A stretch of DNA of 23,314 nucleotides from Firmicutes bacterium UBA4874 (GCA_002399435.1 DHDO01000035.1:4412-27725); one strand, 5' to 3'. Numbered from the stretch's first letter, positions 1-7,776 are shown. Numbers and translations: made by a program. Notes: generated by a model from the sequence alone, not told the origin.

Positions 1-42
1 CTGCTTGTAAGGCAGATGCTCTCCCAGCTGAGCTATGCTCCC
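1..42 (-). tRNA. tRNA-Val (anticodon UAC), 5' part only
   Basis: Read on the minus strand from position 42, the sequence shows a seven-base acceptor strand GGGAGCA, a D arm with GCTC/GAGC stem, and an anticodon stem TCTGC around the loop CTTACAA, giving anticodon UAC (valine). The 3' part (variable loop, T arm, acceptor 3' strand) lies outside the window. A consensus promoter lies about 30 bp upstream. Confidence 0.9.
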
Positions 43-72
43 AAACGCCGCTCTGTTTCAGCAGCAAGTAAG

Positions 73-101
73 ATTATAATATATCCGGGCAGAGAAGTCA
101 A
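73..101 (-). promoter_or_regulatory. Sigma-A promoter for the tRNA-Val gene
   Basis: On the minus strand, TTGACT (positions 101-96) is followed after exactly 17 bp by a perfect TATAAT (78-73). Transcription would start near position 66, about 25 nt before the tRNA 5' end, as expected for a tRNA operon. It lies just downstream of the HisC-like gene, so the tRNA has its own promoter. Confidence 0.85.
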
Positions 102-176
102 CCACTTGTTGTCAAAATTTCGTAAAATAATTTCCTGTCAACCGGTATATACTTTTCACCAATTCTCCCTGTCCAC

Positions 177-1250
177 TCACCATTCCTCCATGTCCACCAG
201 TATTTCTGCCAGGCTGTGAAGAAAATACCGGTTCTCCTCCATCCGGCCGATCGTTACCCGCAGACAATCCTTCAATATCGGATCCCCGGTAAACCGTCTT
301 ACCAGAATGCCCTTTTTCAGCAGGCGCTGGTAAACCAAAGCACCGTTTTTCACCCTGACCAGGATGAAATTTGCCCTGGTGGGATAGGGATGAACTCCCC
401 GGAGCCCATCCAATGCCTGAAAAAGCCACTCCCTGGCATCCCGGATCTCCCGTACCTGTTTCTCCCGATCCTCCCTGCACTGCCATATGAGCTCCGCAGC
501 CCGTTGGGAAAAGCAGTTGACATTGAACACAGGCTTTACTTTTTGAATCTCATATGCCAGGTTTTTGTCGCATGCCAGATATCCGACCCGCAGTCCTGCA
601 ATCCCCATGGCATGGGAAAAGGTTCGCAGAACCACCAGATTGGGATATTGATCAATGAGTGGAATCACGGACTCTCCGCAGAACTCACAATAAGCCTCAT
701 CCACCACCACAATCCCGTCAAAGCTCCGGACCAGCTTCTGAATATCCGGAATCGGCATGGTATTTCCGGTCGGATTATTGGGAGAACCGATATAAATCAC
801 TTTCGGCTCATATTCCTGTATCGACTGCTCCATCTCTCCCAAATCATAGCAGAACTCCTCATCCAGCGGATATTCCGCCGCAATGCCTCCTGCAATCCGC
901 GTACATTGGGAGTACACAGGAAAAGAAGGGGAAGGAGACAGCACTGCATCCCCCCAGTCCACAAAGGCATTGGTAATCATCCGGATCAACTCATCCGACC
1001 CATTGCCAATCAGGATACTGTCCCGGCTGATCTTCAGATCCTCTGCCAGCTTCTCACGCAGGGAATCTGCATCCGGATCGGGATATCGATGATAGTTGTT
1101 TCCTTCGAGCAGCTCAGAAGCCAGCTGTGCCCGTATTTCCAAAGGGATTGGGAAAGGGGTTTCATTGACATCCATTTTCAGGGAAAACTCTCCCCTGACA
1201 GGACGATAAGGTTTCAACGATCGGAGATCTTCACGCAGATATTCCTTCAT
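177..1250 (-). CDS. HisC-like PLP aminotransferase family protein lacking the catalytic lysine
   Basis: A 357-aa class I/II aminotransferase-fold protein, best matching histidinol-phosphate aminotransferase (HisC), which makes histidinol phosphate from imidazole-acetol phosphate with glutamate. Visible family landmarks are GNGSDE (about residue 82), SPNNPTGN (156-163), VVVDEAYCEF (181-190, with the cofactor-pairing Asp184 and Tyr187) and AGLRVGY (218-224, Arg221). The Schiff-base lysine should sit in a TFSKAxGxAGLRVGY context, but residue 213 is His (codon CAT, complement of 612-614). Lys to His needs at least two base changes. The rest of the protein is full length and intact. The start is supported by an AGGCGGA site just upstream. 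It is divergent from a HisJ-type phosphatase that would act on the HisC product. Either it is not an active aminotransferase, or it uses another chemistry or role; the family assignment is firm, the activity is not. Confidence 0.8.
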   Translation of the reverse strand: MKEYLREDLRSLKPYRPVRGEFSLKMDVNETPFPIPLEIRAQLASELLEGNNYHRYPDPDADSLREKLAEDLKISRDSILIGNGSDELIRMITNAFVDWGDAVLSPSPSFPVYSQCTRIAGGIAAEYPLDEEFCYDLGEMEQSIQEYEPKVIYIGSPNNPTGNTMPIPDIQKLVRSFDGIVVVDEAYCEFCGESVIPLIDQYPNLVVLRTFSHAMGIAGLRVGYLACDKNLAYEIQKVKPVFNVNCFSQRAAELIWQCREDREKQVREIRDAREWLFQALDGLRGVHPYPTRANFILVRVKNGALVYQRLLKKGILVRRFTGDPILKDCLRVTIGRMEENRYFLHSLAEILVDMEEW

Positions 1251-1380
1251 TCTTCCGCCTCTCTTCCCATGAACCGTATTGAAGCAAAGAAAACAGAAAA
1301 AACAGAATTATGTCCTATCCTGTATTATTCTGCATGGATACGGCTGTTTCCTTCCAGTCCGTGAAATATGTTCTGCGCAG

Positions 1381-1409
1381 TTGACTTACCCAGGCGGGGA
1401 TACTACAAT
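1381..1409 (+). promoter_or_regulatory. Sigma-A promoter for the HisJ-type gene
   Basis: TTGACT (1381-1386), a 17-bp spacer and TACAAT (1404-1409) form a near-consensus promoter. Transcription from about 1416 gives a leader of roughly 70 nt that contains a 14-bp direct repeat just before the ribosome site. Confidence 0.75.
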
Positions 1410-1439
1410 ACGGTTTGGGATCGCTGAAACCATGCGCCC

Positions 1440-1471
1440 GAAAATAAATATAGATCCGAAAATAAATATAG
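1440..1471 (+). repeat. 14-bp direct repeat in the leader of the HisJ-type gene
   Basis: GAAAATAAATATAG occurs twice, at 1440-1453 and 1458-1471, separated by ATCC (18-bp period). It lies between the promoter and the ribosome site of the downstream gene, so it could be a protein-binding site or a chance duplication. Confidence 0.7.
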
Positions 1472-1488
1472 AATGAAGGGGACTCGTT

Positions 1489-2289
1489 TTGCTCGATTAT
1501 CATATGCATACGTTCTTTTCTCCGGATGGGAAAATGACCATGGAAGAAGCATGTAAAAAAGCCGTGTCCGTGGGGCTGAAAGAAATTGCCTTTACGGATC
1601 ATATGGACATGGACCTGCCGGACAACAAAAACGCCTTCCAAATCAAGGATATGGATCAATATATCCAATCCATTGCATCCGTTCGGGAAAAATACAAGGG
1701 AAAGCTCTCCATAAAAACCGGCATAGAGATCGGCCTTCAGGACTGGACTCTGAAAGATGCCGCATTGCTTGTCAGGAAATATCCCTTTGACTTTGTCATT
1801 GCCTCGGTCCACCTGGTGGACGGGCTGGATCCTGCCCGGTCGGAATACTATGAGAATCGGGACAAGATAAAAAGTTATACCGATTACTATCAGAAGATTT
1901 ACGATCTTCTTCGCCAATATGACGATTACTGCGTTCTGGGACATCTGGACTACGTAAGGCGCTATATGCCTTATCCCTACACCCCGGGAGATCATAAAAT
2001 CGGCATGGAAATCGTAGAATCCATTTTTAAACTGCTGGTGGAAAGAGGCAAAGGCCTGGAATTGAATACAGCAGGTTACAAACACAGCTCGAAGCAGCCT
2101 CATCCGCATCCCGACATTTTAAAATGGTACCGGGATCTGGGAGGAGAGATCGTCACCATCGGATCCGATGCCCATACCGTGAAGTATGTGGGATACGAAA
2201 ACAAGAGGGCACTGGAATGGCTGAAACAGGCCGGATTTGAATACGTAACAATCTTTACCGACAGGCAGCCGAAGTTTGTAAAAATATAA
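1489..2289 (+). CDS. PHP-domain histidinol-phosphatase family protein (HisJ type)
   Basis: A 266-aa PHP-superfamily metallo-phosphoesterase resembling HisJ, which dephosphorylates L-histidinol phosphate in histidine synthesis. The metal-binding motifs are in order: HMH (residues 5-7), FTDHMD near residue 36, GIEIG near 77, SVHLVDG near 106, GHLDYVRRY near 147, and IGSDAHTVKYVG near 224. The start is a TTG with AAGGGG seven bases upstream; no ATG start fits, since the HMH motif lies only five residues in. A strong promoter and a 3' hairpin bracket it, so it is a single-gene unit. The divergent neighbour is a HisC-like protein, which supports a histidinol-phosphate link, although many PHP proteins of this size have other substrates. 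The exact substrate is inferred. Confidence 0.8.
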   Translation: MLDYHMHTFFSPDGKMTMEEACKKAVSVGLKEIAFTDHMDMDLPDNKNAFQIKDMDQYIQSIASVREKYKGKLSIKTGIEIGLQDWTLKDAALLVRKYPFDFVIASVHLVDGLDPARSEYYENRDKIKSYTDYYQKIYDLLRQYDDYCVLGHLDYVRRYMPYPYTPGDHKIGMEIVESIFKLLVERGKGLELNTAGYKHSSKQPHPHPDILKWYRDLGGEIVTIGSDAHTVKYVGYENKRALEWLKQAGFEYVTIFTDRQPKFVKI

Positions 2290-2385
2290 AGCAGGCATTC
2301 ATCCGATAAAAAATGAAATCTGCAGAAGCACTGTCAAATACATCCAAACGTTGCCGGAAGCAGGTATTGCAGGCATCCAGACGCA

Positions 2386-2431
2386 ATCAACCGGATACCA
2401 CGCAGTTTCCGTGATACCCGGTTGATGTTTT
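2386..2431 (+). terminator. Rho-independent terminator after the HisJ-type gene
   Basis: A long hairpin pairs ATCAACCGG-ATACCACG (2386-2402) with CGTGATACCCGGTTGAT (2410-2426), with one bulged base, and is followed by GTTTTC. It lies about 97 nt past the stop of the plus-strand gene. It may also hinder transcription leaving the convergent transketolase gene, but there is no T-run on that side. Confidence 0.75.
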
Positions 2432-2501
2432 CATCAAATTCTATCTTTCAACCCTGCCCTGGGTCAGATCAAAGGACGGTCCGGAAATCGGGAAGCCATC
2501 A

Positions 2502-4499
2502 TCAGGCGTTCTCCTTTTCGACTATTTCCTTTGCCTTTTTTACAATATTCTCCACAGTAAAGCCGAATTCTTCAAACAGAATGTTATATTTGCCGGATGC
2601 TCCAAAGTGATCTATAGCAATGACATCTCCGTCCAGTCCGGTATATTTCTGCCAGCCAAAGGAAGTCCCTGCTTCCACAGCAAGTCTGGCCCGTACCCCT
2701 TTCGGCAGTACACTTTCCTTATAGTCTGCCGTCTGTTCTTCAAATATCTCCCAGGAAGGCATGCTGACGACACGGGCATTGATTCCCTGCTCTTTCAGAA
2801 CCTTCTGTGCCTGCACAATCAACTGTACTTCGGAACCGGAAGCCATCAGTATCATATCCGGTATTTCCTTTTCGGAATCCTTCAGGATATAGGCGCCCTT
2901 CAGTGCACCCTTGCCTGAACCATCCAGCAGGGGCAGGTTCTGACGGGTCAGCGCCAAAGCAGTGGGGCCGTCGGTCCGGGACAGTGCGGATACATAAGCT
3001 GCTGCAGTTTCCCTGGAATCTGCGGGACGGATCACCGTAAAATTCGGAATGCTGCGCAGGGAAGCCAGCTGCTCGATAGGTTCATGGGTAGGCCCGTCCT
3101 CTCCCACTCCGATGCTGTCATGAGTCAGAACATAAAGTACCGGCAGCTTCATCATGGCAGACAACCGCATGGCGCCTTTCATGTAGTCACTGAATACAAA
3201 GAAAGTGGCAACATAGACGGTTAACCCGCCGTGAGCGGTCATGCCGTTGGCAATGGCTGCCATTGCGTGCTCCCGGACGCCGAAATGCAGATTGGAACCG
3301 GCGTAATCCAGGGCAGAGAAATCCCCCATCTTTTTTATTTCCGTCTTGTTGGAAGGAGCAAGATCTGCGGAACCACCGATCAGATTGGGAACCTTTTTGA
3401 TCAGACGATTGAGAATCTCTCCGGAGGCAGAACGGGTAGCCGTATCTCCTTCAAAATGCCAGAACTCCCCGTCATGGAGCAGATCCTCCGTCCGGCAGGG
3501 CTGATGCCAGGCATCCCACCGGGCAGCCAGATCCGGGTAGTGCTCCTGATAGGAATCCCACAGTTCGTTCCAATCGTCTTCCGCCTTTTGCCCCTGAGCC
3601 GCAAGTTCCTTCATATGGTCCCTTATCTCATTCGGTACATAAAAAGATTTATCCGGGAAATAATGCAGAAATTCCTTGGCAGCCTGAACATTCTCTGCAC
3701 CGAGGGGCGCGCCGTGGGCAGCAGCAGTACCCTGCTTTGCAGGCGCTCCATACCCAATCACGGTACGTACGATAATCATGCTGGGCTTTTCCGTCTCCTG
3801 TCTGGCTTTCTTCAGCGCTGCCTCAATGGCATCCGTATCGTTTCCGTCCTCCACCCGCAGCACCTGCCATCCATATGCTTCATAACGCTTGCCCACATCC
3901 TCCGTAAAAGCGATGTCCGTGCTTCCCTCAATGCTGATGGAATTGGAATCATACAGAAGAATCAGTTTTCCAAGCTTCAGGGTACCGGCCAGGGAAGAGG
4001 CTTCCCCGGAAATACCCTCCATCAGGCAGCCGTCCCCACACAAGGCATAGGTGTAATGGTTTACGATCTCATATCCGGGTCGGTTGAACTTCGCCGCCAA
4101 ATGGGCTTCCGCCATTGCCATGCCCACTGCATTGGCGATCCCCTGTCCCAATGGTCCCGTGGTCACCTCCACTCCGGCTGTATGGCCGTATTCCGGATGT
4201 CCGGGAGTCCTGCTTCCCCATTGCCGGAAATTCTTCAGATCCTCCATTGTCAGACCGTATCCAAATAAATGAAGGAGGGAATAAAGCATCATGGATCCAT
4301 GCCCTGCGGAAAGAACGAACCGATCCCGGTCTGCCCACGATGGATCTTTTGGATTATGTTTCAAAACCTTTGCCCAGAGGGTATAAGCCATGGGTGCCGA
4401 TCCCATCGGCAGTCCCGGATGGCCGGACTTTGCCTTTTGCACTGCTTCTGCCGATAGAATACGTATGGAATTGATGCATAGCTGGTCAATCTTATTCAT
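2502..4499 (-). CDS. tkt: Transketolase
   Basis: A 665-aa full-length transketolase, the thiamine-diphosphate enzyme of the non-oxidative pentose phosphate pathway that moves two-carbon ketol units between sugar phosphates. Motifs in order are SGHPGLPMG near the N-terminus, [22 protein letters not shown], the ThDP/metal motif GDGCLMEG...NSIS, the HGAPLG loop, DLAPSNKT, the catalytic-Glu segment [23 protein letters not shown], and the C-terminal [16 protein letters not shown]. The start chosen is the ATG at 4499, because AGGAGGA lies seven bases upstream. The frame is open to an ATG at 4544, but that codon is at the predicted transcription start, so it is unlikely to be used. It is a single gene with its own promoter and is convergent with the HisJ-type gene. 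No defect is seen. Confidence 0.95.
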   Translation of the reverse strand: MNKIDQLCINSIRILSAEAVQKAKSGHPGLPMGSAPMAYTLWAKVLKHNPKDPSWADRDRFVLSAGHGSMMLYSLLHLFGYGLTMEDLKNFRQWGSRTPGHPEYGHTAGVEVTTGPLGQGIANAVGMAMAEAHLAAKFNRPGYEIVNHYTYALCGDGCLMEGISGEASSLAGTLKLGKLILLYDSNSISIEGSTDIAFTEDVGKRYEAYGWQVLRVEDGNDTDAIEAALKKARQETEKPSMIIVRTVIGYGAPAKQGTAAAHGAPLGAENVQAAKEFLHYFPDKSFYVPNEIRDHMKELAAQGQKAEDDWNELWDSYQEHYPDLAARWDAWHQPCRTEDLLHDGEFWHFEGDTATRSASGEILNRLIKKVPNLIGGSADLAPSNKTEIKKMGDFSALDYAGSNLHFGVREHAMAAIANGMTAHGGLTVYVATFFVFSDYMKGAMRLSAMMKLPVLYVLTHDSIGVGEDGPTHEPIEQLASLRSIPNFTVIRPADSRETAAAYVSALSRTDGPTALALTRQNLPLLDGSGKGALKGAYILKDSEKEIPDMILMASGSEVQLIVQAQKVLKEQGINARVVSMPSWEIFEEQTADYKESVLPKGVRARLAVEAGTSFGWQKYTGLDGDVIAIDHFGASGKYNILFEEFGFTVENIVKKAKEIVEKENA

Positions 4500-4548
4500 C
4501 CATTCATCCTCCTGTTTATTTCCTGTCGATAATTTTGCAATCATTCCT

Positions 4549-4577
4549 ATTATATTCTATTGAGCAGCGATATTCAA
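4549..4577 (-). promoter_or_regulatory. Sigma-A promoter for transketolase
   Basis: On the minus strand TTGAAT (4577-4572), a 17-bp spacer, and a perfect TATAAT (4554-4549). The start point near 4542 gives a leader of about 43 nt to the ATG at 4499, which supports that start codon. Confidence 0.8.
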
Positions 4578-4691
4578 ATTATAAATGAATCATGGAATCC
4601 TAACAGAGACGGACTATATAAACTGTTTATGGCTCTCCAACATTGTGATACCATCATAAATGAATTGCGATCCCGACAGAGATGGATTCCG

Positions 4692-4829
4692 TGAATCAGC
4701 CGCCTGCATTGCCCATATAGCGGCATAAACGCCGCTTTTTGCCAGCAGATCCGGATGCGTCCCCTCTTATATAATCCTTCCGTCTTCCATTACAATGATC
4801 CGGTTGGCATATTGAGCTGCCGCCTAAAA
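4692..4829 (-). pseudogene. Remnant of an ABC-exporter ATP-binding protein (C-terminal end)
   Basis: Translating the minus strand from about 4823 gives AQYANRIIVMEDGRII, then an in-frame TAA, then EGTHPDLLAKSGVYAAIW and AMQAADS. This matches the end of the nucleotide-binding domain of fused ABC exporters (consensus style: ADRIIVLxxGRIxExGTHxELLxxxGxYAxLWxxQ). The frame also meets a TAG directly upstream, and the rest of the gene (Walker A and B, signature, membrane domain) is absent. The stop falls where Val/Ile-x-Glu normally stands. It is clearly a decayed fragment. The frame carries on after the family end to a TAG near 4612, which has no family meaning. Confidence 0.75.
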
Positions 4830-4835
4830 CTCATA

Positions 4836-4878
4836 TTGGAGAGCATCTCTTCTCATCTATCTTATGGATGCTCTCCAA
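4836..4878 (-). terminator. 12-bp perfect inverted repeat, possible terminator of the iol operon
   Basis: TTGGAGAGCATC (4836-4847) and GATGCTCTCCAA (4867-4878) are perfect inverted copies around a 19-nt loop. It starts 25 nt beyond the iolB stop, the right place to end the minus-strand operon. Downstream on that strand is TATGAGTTTT, a poor U-run, so termination is plausible rather than certain. Confidence 0.5.
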
Positions 4879-4902
4879 CAGCAATTCATCATTCTCCTTG
4901 AA

Positions 4903-5676
4903 TTATGTTTCATCCAACAGCCAGGTGTGTGCCGGATCGTATATACGATCTGTCCATGGATTTCCTTTCAGATGACGGATCATCCAGACATAATACATCG
5001 GGTAACCAGGTGCATTCACCTGTGGATGGGTCAGGCCACCGGGGATCGCACAAAAGCTCCCATCCCTTATCTTATTGACATCGTTCCCTATAAAACAGGC
5101 GCCAAAGCCCTGTGGCTTTTCAAAGCGATAGTAATACACTTCCGGCTGCGGATGCTGATGAGGCGGATAGCTTGACCAGCCTCCCTGCGGAACAATGATC
5201 TCCCCCATCACCATATTGGAATAAGGCGCCGTGTGATAATCGAAAAAAGTTCGAACAGTTCGCTGCGCTTTTCCTTCAAACTGATTTTCTCCAAAAGTTT
5301 CTTCCACACAATTTTCAGGAGTGTAGAATTTGCTTTTGAACGCTTTGGAATTCTCAGTACTCTGAACCAAAATCTCACTGGATTGGATTGCAGTCACTGT
5401 AATTTTAGTATCCCTGCAGGCATGCAGACAAAATGCATCATCTGTTATAAAACTTCTGCGTAAAACGGAAGCCTTGTTTTTCAGCCAGGAATAGGAGATT
5501 GCTCCCTGTACCAGCAAAACAGCTATTTCTTCCGAATTTGAGGTGAAAGACAGAGCCTGTCCCTTAGCCATCTGATATACCGTAATATTCATCATTGTAT
5601 TTGAAAAGGACCCTTTGGCACGGGTTAATATTTTCTTGCCTGTCCGGTCAAATTCCGGGTAATCAAAAATTTTCAT
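4903..5676 (-). CDS. iolB: 5-deoxy-glucuronate isomerase
   Basis: A 257-aa bicupin of the KduI/IolB family. IolB isomerises 5-deoxy-D-glucuronate, the IolD product, to 2-deoxy-5-keto-D-gluconate, the IolC substrate, in the cytoplasm. The diagnostic metal-binding stretch is GGWSSYPPHQHPQPEVYYYR (about residues 166-185), with further ligands in LTHPQVNAPGYPMYYVW near residue 217. Length fits the family (about 260-270 aa). The ATG at 5676 has AGGAGGA five bases upstream. It is the last gene of the minus-strand run, 44 bp after the unknown 236-aa gene. It is separated from the other iol enzyme genes by the transporter and redox genes, a less usual order. Confidence 0.9.
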   Translation of the reverse strand: MKIFDYPEFDRTGKKILTRAKGSFSNTMMNITVYQMAKGQALSFTSNSEEIAVLLVQGAISYSWLKNKASVLRRSFITDDAFCLHACRDTKITVTAIQSSEILVQSTENSKAFKSKFYTPENCVEETFGENQFEGKAQRTVRTFFDYHTAPYSNMVMGEIIVPQGGWSSYPPHQHPQPEVYYYRFEKPQGFGACFIGNDVNKIRDGSFCAIPGGLTHPQVNAPGYPMYYVWMIRHLKGNPWTDRIYDPAHTWLLDET

Positions 5677-5720
5677 AACGCTCCTCCTGAACCTCTCCCT
5701 TCTAAACCGAAAGAAAGGTT

Positions 5721-6431
5721 TTATATTATAGCTTGTTCACATAAACGTGCTGTACTTTCCCATATTTGACGAACCTCATCTACAGTTTGCGTTATTCCGC
5801 AATTTTTTACATTACAAAATCGTCTTGTCATAACATCCAGCCCATATCTAGGTAAATCAATATAGGGACTATCCACTGCTACAGAACCACTTAGGCCAAA
5901 ATGGTGCAGGCTGTAGAATTGATTAGGCAAATTACATTTAACCTGTGCATATGCATCATAAGTATCCAGTCCGGCACTTTGCACAAGACACAGAAAAGGT
6001 TGTTTTAAGGCAATAATAAGTGCTCGAATTATTTCAGCACTTTTGTTTTGCTTCTCCGCCAACTGTTCCAGGGGACGTGCAAGACCCAGTTCCCATAAAC
6101 CACTTCCTGGTAAAACTTCACCCTCTGATTGAACCTTGTCAAGATACTTGTCAATACGTTGATCCACGGCCTTAACAGCTCTATCAATGGGTTCAGAAAC
6201 TGAAGCAGCAACATTATTTACCCAGGCGTTTGCAAGGATTACTGCTGTTTTTTGACCATCTTTCAAATTATTAAGTTCTTTAGCTACATCACCAGCTTTT
6301 TCTTTTGCCAGAAGAAATGCAGCATTGGAATAAGCTGGTCCATATGATATTGCAGCATTTTCAGCAAGTAATGTGAGCTGTCCAGAAAAATCATTTGACC
6401 TGATATGAGGCTGTAATATAAAATCAAACAT
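5721..6431 (-). CDS. Unrecognised 236-aa cytoplasmic protein coupled to an FAD oxidoreductase
   Basis: I do not recognise the family. No signal peptide, lipobox or clear membrane segment is visible, so it is probably cytosolic. The N-terminal half (about 20-105) is Ala-rich and likely helical, with a charged stretch (AVDQRIDKYLDKVQSEGE, about 88-105). The C-terminal part carries HHFGLSGSV (176-184) and a CNVKNC pair (Cys206, Cys211). Its ATG at 6431 is two bases after the stop of the FAD oxidoreductase gene, and its GGAGGAG ribosome site lies inside the end of that gene. This is strong translational coupling, so the two proteins probably act together. It is followed 44 bp later by iolB. It may be a partner subunit, an isomerase or a small-molecule binding protein; none can be chosen from sequence alone. 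Confidence 0.75.
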   Translation of the reverse strand: MFDFILQPHIRSNDFSGQLTLLAENAAISYGPAYSNAAFLLAKEKAGDVAKELNNLKDGQKTAVILANAWVNNVAASVSEPIDRAVKAVDQRIDKYLDKVQSEGEVLPGSGLWELGLARPLEQLAEKQNKSAEIIRALIIALKQPFLCLVQSAGLDTYDAYAQVKCNLPNQFYSLHHFGLSGSVAVDSPYIDLPRYGLDVMTRRFCNVKNCGITQTVDEVRQIWESTARLCEQAII

Positions 6432-6433
6432 GT

Positions 6434-7717
6434 CTATTCCTCCTCCGGTTCAACATTTTGAGTTCGCAACACCTTTTGTATCTTCGTCACGTTCAATTTC
6501 CTTGGCTGAATATCCAAATCAATACATTTGGCAGCTGCAACACCCATAGCATGACCCATGTTGACACAAATGGGCATTACGCGATAGCTGGAATGAGCCA
6601 GATGATCCCCACTGATATTACGTCCATTCAACAATAGACCATCAATCTTTTTTGGAATAAAGCACCTATAAGGAATGGTGTATGTTCTTGTCTGATGAAA
6701 TCCTTTATAAACTCCTGCTGCGTCCAATCCAGACCCTTTCACATTGTGCATGTCAAAGAAAAAGTGACTTCTGGTTACTACCCAATCATCAAATTTCGTA
6801 GCTCTTTTAATATCCTGACTTGTGAGCTGATAATCGCCGATGAATCTTCGGGTTTCCCGCACTCCGACAGAGCTGGCAGAATCAATCACATAGCACATTT
6901 CGTAACCCGGAACATAATCACGCAAAAACTGTACAATTGGTTCTATTTGACCTCGTAGCTGATATTCTGCTTGACTCAGCTGATGAACATCGGTACCATC
7001 CACATCGATCATATTGGTCATATTGACAGTGGTAAGACCGGGGATCGAAGAAGGATAAAGCAGTACATGACCTGCCGGGGAGGGCAGCTTCTCCTGTGCT
7101 AAGGTCTGCAAGTCGCCCTCAGGCAACCTTACGGTGTCCTCAAAGCCCCAGAAGAACATTGCCCGATCCATATCCACACCAGCTACTTTAAACATAATAG
7201 TGACTGGCTGCATACGACCATCCTCACGACCTTTTTCAAAGGGTACACCAGACTTGAACGCAATATCCCCATCACCGGTGGAATCAATTATGATTTTGGA
7301 AATGTATACTTCCGGCCCGGATTTACTTTCGCATACCACACCACTCAGCCGACTTCCATCCATTACAACATCAGTAATCATACTTTGTAACTGAACGGAA
7401 ACTTTAGCCTCACGAAGCATATCCAGCATTAAAAATTTCACCTTTTCAGGGTTAATCACTTCCGGAGATTCACAGTCCCGGGCTTTTTGACGAAGCTCAG
7501 CAAAGATTCCTCCTTCCTGGTAGCCTGTCCAATGACTCATTAACCCGTTGGTTGCCATCCCGCCAATGCTGCCACTTTGTTCAATAAGCAGCGTTTTTTT
7601 ACCCATACGGGCTGCCGACAGTGCAGCTCCAAAACCCGCCGGACCTCCACCAGCCACTAACACGTCTACGTGATCCCTGATGGGGATCTTACGTACAGAT
7701 TGTTCGTAATACTCCAT
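6434..7717 (-). CDS. FAD-dependent oxidoreductase (FAD_oxidored-type)
   Basis: A 427-aa flavoprotein of the FAD-dependent oxidoreductase group related to fumarate-reductase-like and GlcD-unrelated 'FAD_oxidored' proteins. The N-terminal dinucleotide fold is clear: DVLVAGGGPAG (residues 18-28), acidic end of strand 2 in LLIEQ, then GSIGGMATNG near 50. A second FAD-contact region is IIIDSTGDGDIAFKSG (about 139-154), and the C-terminal GRNISGDHLAHSS plus MGHAMGVAA (about 367-400) close the FAD site. No signal peptide. GGGAGG six bases before the ATG at 7717 supports the start. It lies between importer permeases and iolB. An oxidation of an inositol derivative or keto-inositol is plausible, but the substrate is inference. 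It is not a standard member of iol operons. Confidence 0.85.
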   Translation of the reverse strand: MEYYEQSVRKIPIRDHVDVLVAGGGPAGFGAALSAARMGKKTLLIEQSGSIGGMATNGLMSHWTGYQEGGIFAELRQKARDCESPEVINPEKVKFLMLDMLREAKVSVQLQSMITDVVMDGSRLSGVVCESKSGPEVYISKIIIDSTGDGDIAFKSGVPFEKGREDGRMQPVTIMFKVAGVDMDRAMFFWGFEDTVRLPEGDLQTLAQEKLPSPAGHVLLYPSSIPGLTTVNMTNMIDVDGTDVHQLSQAEYQLRGQIEPIVQFLRDYVPGYEMCYVIDSASSVGVRETRRFIGDYQLTSQDIKRATKFDDWVVTRSHFFFDMHNVKGSGLDAAGVYKGFHQTRTYTIPYRCFIPKKIDGLLLNGRNISGDHLAHSSYRVMPICVNMGHAMGVAAAKCIDLDIQPRKLNVTKIQKVLRTQNVEPEEE

Positions 7718-7749
7718 GATTTGCCTCCCTTTTACTCTAACCTTCAGAC

Positions 7750-7776
7750 CAGGTATAAAAATTTATGCTATACCTG
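7750..7776 (-). other. Intercistronic hairpin between permease and oxidoreductase genes
   Basis: CAGGTATA (7750-7757) and TATACCTG (7769-7776) are perfect inverted copies around an 11-nt loop, in the 118-bp gap between two operon genes. No T-run follows on the minus strand, so an RNA-processing or stabilising stem is likelier than a terminator. Confidence 0.45.

Larger units (their letters stand above)
4545..4902. other. Non-coding stretch between transketolase and iolB with gene remnant and decayed repeats
   Basis: This 358-bp stretch has no intact gene. It holds the transketolase promoter, two related segments of about 32 bp (4581-4613 and 4656-4686, sharing ATAAATGAAT and ACAGAGAYGGA), a 46-codon remnant of an ABC-exporter ATPase (4692-4829), and a 12-bp inverted repeat (4836-4878). 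GCTCTCCAACA occurs at 4632-4642 and again at 4870-4880. The pattern suggests an old deletion or insertion scar. Confidence 0.6.

Noticed and set aside
216..1364. A 382-codon open frame on the plus strand opposite the HisC-like gene
   Set aside because: It is the antisense of a well-supported aminotransferase gene, has Pro/His/Ile-rich low-quality composition, no family motifs and no ribosome site.
3231..4268. A 345-codon open frame on the plus strand opposite transketolase
   Set aside because: Antisense of a textbook transketolase; no recognisable domain and no good ribosome site.
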